Source: CAVPEW01 sp963703565
GTDB lineage: Bacteria; Actinomycetota; Acidimicrobiia; Acidimicrobiales; VFJN01
Direction: 5' to 3'
Assembly (NCBI GenBank): GCA_963703565.1
Contig: CAVPEW010000018.1
Location: forward strand, 65,012 to 129,011
DNA: 64,000 nt
The notes under the pieces are model-generated. The model saw only the letters and a program-made list of their open reading frames with translations, did no database searches and was not told where the DNA came from. This document shows, piece after piece, positions 61,903 to 64,000 of the stretch. The first letter of the stretch is position 1, and every line of letters starts with the position of its first letter. A program made the position numbers and the translations under genes.

Positions 61903-62595
61903 TCATGCCGCCGGGTCGTCTGGGTCCAGCCGGCCGGCTCGCAGGCGCACGACCCGATCCGCGGCGGACGCCACCGACGGGTCGTGGGTGACCACGACGA
62001 TGGTCATGGCATCTCGCTGCCGCAGCTCGTCGAGAAGGCCCAGCACCCTCTCCACGGCTCCCGCATCGAGGCTCCCGGTCGGTTCGTCGGCGAGCAGGAG
62101 CCTCGGCCCGTTGGCCAGGGCGCGTGCGATCGCCGCTCTCTGGCGCTCGCCGCCGGACAGCTCGGGAGGGCGACGGTGTTCGAGTGCGCCGAGGTCGACC
62201 GCGGCGAGCAGCTCGCGAGCGCGTGCCCGGCGTACGTGACGGTCCCGGCCGGTGCCGAACATCGCGATCTCCACGTTCTCGAGCACGCTGAGGTGCGGCA
62301 GGAGGTTGTGGAGCTGGAAGACCAGGCCGACGTGCTCGCGGCGGAAGTGGTCCGGGTTCCGGAGCGCGCTCAGGTCGATCCCTCCCACCCGCAGCGTGCC
62401 CGAATCGGGGTGGTCCAGAGCCGCCAGCAGGTGCAGCAGGGTCGACTTTCCGCAGCCGGACGGGCCCGTCACCGCCACGTACTCACCGACGGACACGGTC
62501 AGGGTCAACCCGTCGAGCGCCCGGACCCTGCGGCGGTCGAAGAGCTTGTGGACGTCGATCGCCTCGACGGCGGGCGCGGCTGTTGCGTCACTCAC
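61903..62595 (-). CDS. ABC transporter ATP-binding protein (LolD/MacB type)
   Basis: 230 residues. Walker A GPSGCGKSTLL, Q-loop in VGLVFQLHNLLPHL, signature LSGGERQRAAIARAL, Walker B LLLADEPTGSLD and the switch His (VVVTHDPS). This is the MacB/LolD/FtsE branch. GTG 62595 overlaps the permease stop by eight bases and is preferred over a longer upstream start. Convergent with nrdJ; the 77-base gap contains a weak GC hairpin (CGCGGC 61838-61843 / GCCGCG 61854-61859). Confidence 0.92.
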   Translation of the reverse strand: MSDATAAPAVEAIDVHKLFDRRRVRALDGLTLTVSVGEYVAVTGPSGCGKSTLLHLLAALDHPDSGTLRVGGIDLSALRNPDHFRREHVGLVFQLHNLLPHLSVLENVEIAMFGTGRDRHVRRARARELLAAVDLGALEHRRPPELSGGERQRAAIARALANGPRLLLADEPTGSLDAGAVERVLGLLDELRQRDAMTIVVVTHDPSVASAADRVVRLRAGRLDPDDPAA

Positions 62596-63706
62596 GTCGG
62601 AGCGCCTCGAGCGGGGTGAGCCGGGCGGCACGCAGGGCCGGGTAGAGCGCGCCGAGGAACGCGACGGCTGCCGCGGTCACGAGGGCTCGTAGGAACACCC
62701 CGAGCGTGTAGGTCGGGTGCAGGATCCCCTCCAGCTCGGGAAGGCGGGCCAGGACGCGGGTCAAGGTGTAGGCCAGCGCCAGCCCGGCCCCGGCGCCGCC
62801 GAGGCCCATCGTGAGGGCCTCGCCGAGCACCAGGGACACGATGCGTCTGCGTGACCAACCAAGGGCCCGGAGGATGCCGAACTCGCGGTAGCGCTCCACC
62901 AGGGACAGCAGCATCGTGTTCATCACGATGACGGCGCCGATCAGCACGGCGACGATGGTGGCGGCCCGGTCGGCGGCGGTGATCAGCTCGTAGTCACGGT
63001 TCGCTCGACCGAACTCCATGAGGTTGCGGATGCCGACGAGGATCGGGCTGGACTCCTCGACGCGGCGTTCGACGGTCGGGACGTCGCTACCCGGGGTCAC
63101 CTTCACGAACAGCAGGGACAGGCCACCGGGTTGGCGTTCGAAGGCCTGGAACGGGACAAGGGGAAACATCACCGCCGAGTCGCCGAACACGTTTCCCGTG
63201 GCGAAGATGCCGGTCACCGTCTTGTCACCGCCGGCGAGCTCGATGGCCTGACCGGGCCGGATGTCGAGGTCCTGGGCGAGCCGGGTCCCCACCAGGACCT
63301 CGTCGTCGCCTGTGGCGTCGAAGGGTCGTCCGGCGACGATGCTCACCCCGAACGGCGTCAGCTCCTCCGGGGGGATGCCGATCTCGATCACGAGCGGATG
63401 CTGGTCGTCGAGGCGTTCGGTGTCGAGCAGCACGCCCACTGCGCTCGCCACGCCCGGCACGACGCGGACGCGTTCGAGCTGGGCTCCGGTCAGCGAGCTC
63501 TGGAGGATGTCGGACACGTTGCGCTGCGAGATGGTGAAGTCGGCGTCGCCGACCTCCAGTACGCCAGCCGCGGTGGTCCGCACGCTGTCGGTCACGATCC
63601 CGAGCGCGACGACCGTCATCACCCCGATGCCGATGGCCAGAGCGGTGAGAGCCGACCGAGCCTTCTTGACCCACACCTCGTGTCCGACCAGGCGCAGGAA
63701 GGACAT
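62588..63706 (-). CDS. FtsX/MacB-family ABC permease
   Basis: 372 residues. One N-terminal helix (ARSALTALAIGIGVMTVVALGI), a periplasmic-type MacB domain of about 200 residues, then three helices in the FtsX domain (TIVAVLIGAVIVMNTMLLSL, EALTMGLGGAGAGLALAYTL, ALVTAAAVAFLGALYPALRA). The coupling stretch LVERYREFGILRALGWSRRRI is diagnostic. MacB-type complexes act as mechanotransmitters that extract lipoproteins or export peptides or drugs. It is coupled to the ATPase gene that follows. No outer-membrane or fusion-protein partner is visible, as expected for an actinobacterium. Confidence 0.9.
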   Translation of the reverse strand: MSFLRLVGHEVWVKKARSALTALAIGIGVMTVVALGIVTDSVRTTAAGVLEVGDADFTISQRNVSDILQSSLTGAQLERVRVVPGVASAVGVLLDTERLDDQHPLVIEIGIPPEELTPFGVSIVAGRPFDATGDDEVLVGTRLAQDLDIRPGQAIELAGGDKTVTGIFATGNVFGDSAVMFPLVPFQAFERQPGGLSLLFVKVTPGSDVPTVERRVEESSPILVGIRNLMEFGRANRDYELITAADRAATIVAVLIGAVIVMNTMLLSLVERYREFGILRALGWSRRRIVSLVLGEALTMGLGGAGAGLALAYTLTRVLARLPELEGILHPTYTLGVFLRALVTAAAVAFLGALYPALRAARLTPLEALRRE

Positions 63707-64000
63707 GGCCTAGTACTGACGGGGGGGTGTGCTGGATGCTGGTAGAAGCGGCGCCACCCCGTGACCGTGCCGGGCCGTGGGGGGAGTCGGGCAGGGCCGA
63801 AGGTCCCTCGCCCGCGAGACTCTCGTCCAGCAAGAGCCGATGCAGATCGGGCCCACCGCCCGGCCCAGCGAGAGCGATGGCGCAGGAGAGCAGGGCGTAG
63901 CGGCGCGCATGGTGGGGTCGACGCTCACGCCTCCCGCCGGTCACGGTGCGTGGTCATGTGTCTCGCGAACCATACGTAACTGAACGAAGAGACGACATAA
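63707..64000. other. Non-coding right end of the window
   Basis: I see no supportable gene in these 294 bases. The last 60 are AT-richer (ATACGTAACTGAACGAAG) and may be the promoter region of a gene beyond the edge. Confidence 0.4.

Overview
This window is GC-rich actinobacterial chromosome (about 70% GC by eye). The gene content fits class Acidimicrobiia, perhaps an Iamia- or Ilumatobacter-like organism, but that placement is inferred from gene content and not from any marker-gene tree. The pointers are the order rpsO-pnp-M16 peptidase-dapB and dapA-rnj. Others are recA-spoVS-miaB-miaA-dapF-hflX, the actinobacterial form of DapD, a lexA/LysM/nrdR cluster with CGAAC-N4-GTTCG SOS boxes, and an NrdR-boxed B12-dependent ribonucleotide reductase. 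No rRNA, tRNA, CRISPR array, insertion sequence or prophage was seen. Most of the window is housekeeping DNA with several accessory islands.

Layout. 1-5256: rpsO, pnp, M16 peptidase, dapB. 5270-10917: a DapA paralogue divergent from a three-gene set (glutamine amidotransferase, GNAT/ATP-grasp ligase, M42 hydrolase) that matches the N-acetylglutaminylglutamine amide (NAGGN) osmoprotectant trio; a 33-bp inverted repeat lies between them. 10930-15514: DedA-like membrane protein, acyl-CoA ligase, a DUF4236 protein with a helical-repeat tail, SURF1. 15561-28319: winged-helix protein, dapA, rnj, mutM, ftsK, tldD/tldE, rimO, pgsA, cinA. 28243-36093: a TetR-controlled oxidative cluster (di-iron-like hydrolase, Baeyer-Villiger-type monooxygenase, short-chain dehydrogenase), then a three-subunit molybdenum hydroxylase. 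36207-39649: a His-rich membrane protein and a two-component system. 39870-47156: recA, spoVS, miaB, miaA, dapF, hflX and a DapC-like aminotransferase. 47192-53550: cytochrome P450, coiled-coil protein, divergent dapD/dapE, mycosin-like protease. 53618-61825: lexA, LysM protein, nrdR, RibD-like reductase, VIT transporter, MarR/YceI pair, nrdJ. 61903-63706: a MacB-like ABC exporter.

How the genes work together. dapA, dapB, dapC-like, dapD, dapE and dapF supply the succinylase route to diaminopimelate and lysine. lexA, recA and the LysM gene carry clear SOS boxes. nrdR and paired NrdR boxes upstream of nrdJ form a self-contained dNTP-supply circuit. miaA/miaB/rimO, pnp/rnj and hflX serve RNA and ribosome metabolism.

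Two window-wide patterns stand out. First, about 15 genes have a TANNNT -10 box ending 6-8 bases before the start codon and no Shine-Dalgarno sequence, which implies leaderless mRNAs. Second, six otherwise intact genes (asnO, the 15.6-kb winged-helix gene, the SDR, the response regulator, miaB and the dapC-like gene) are broken by single-base indels. Most are +1, and four of them are repaired if the site is read as GAGCTC. They look like residual assembly errors more than real pseudogenes.
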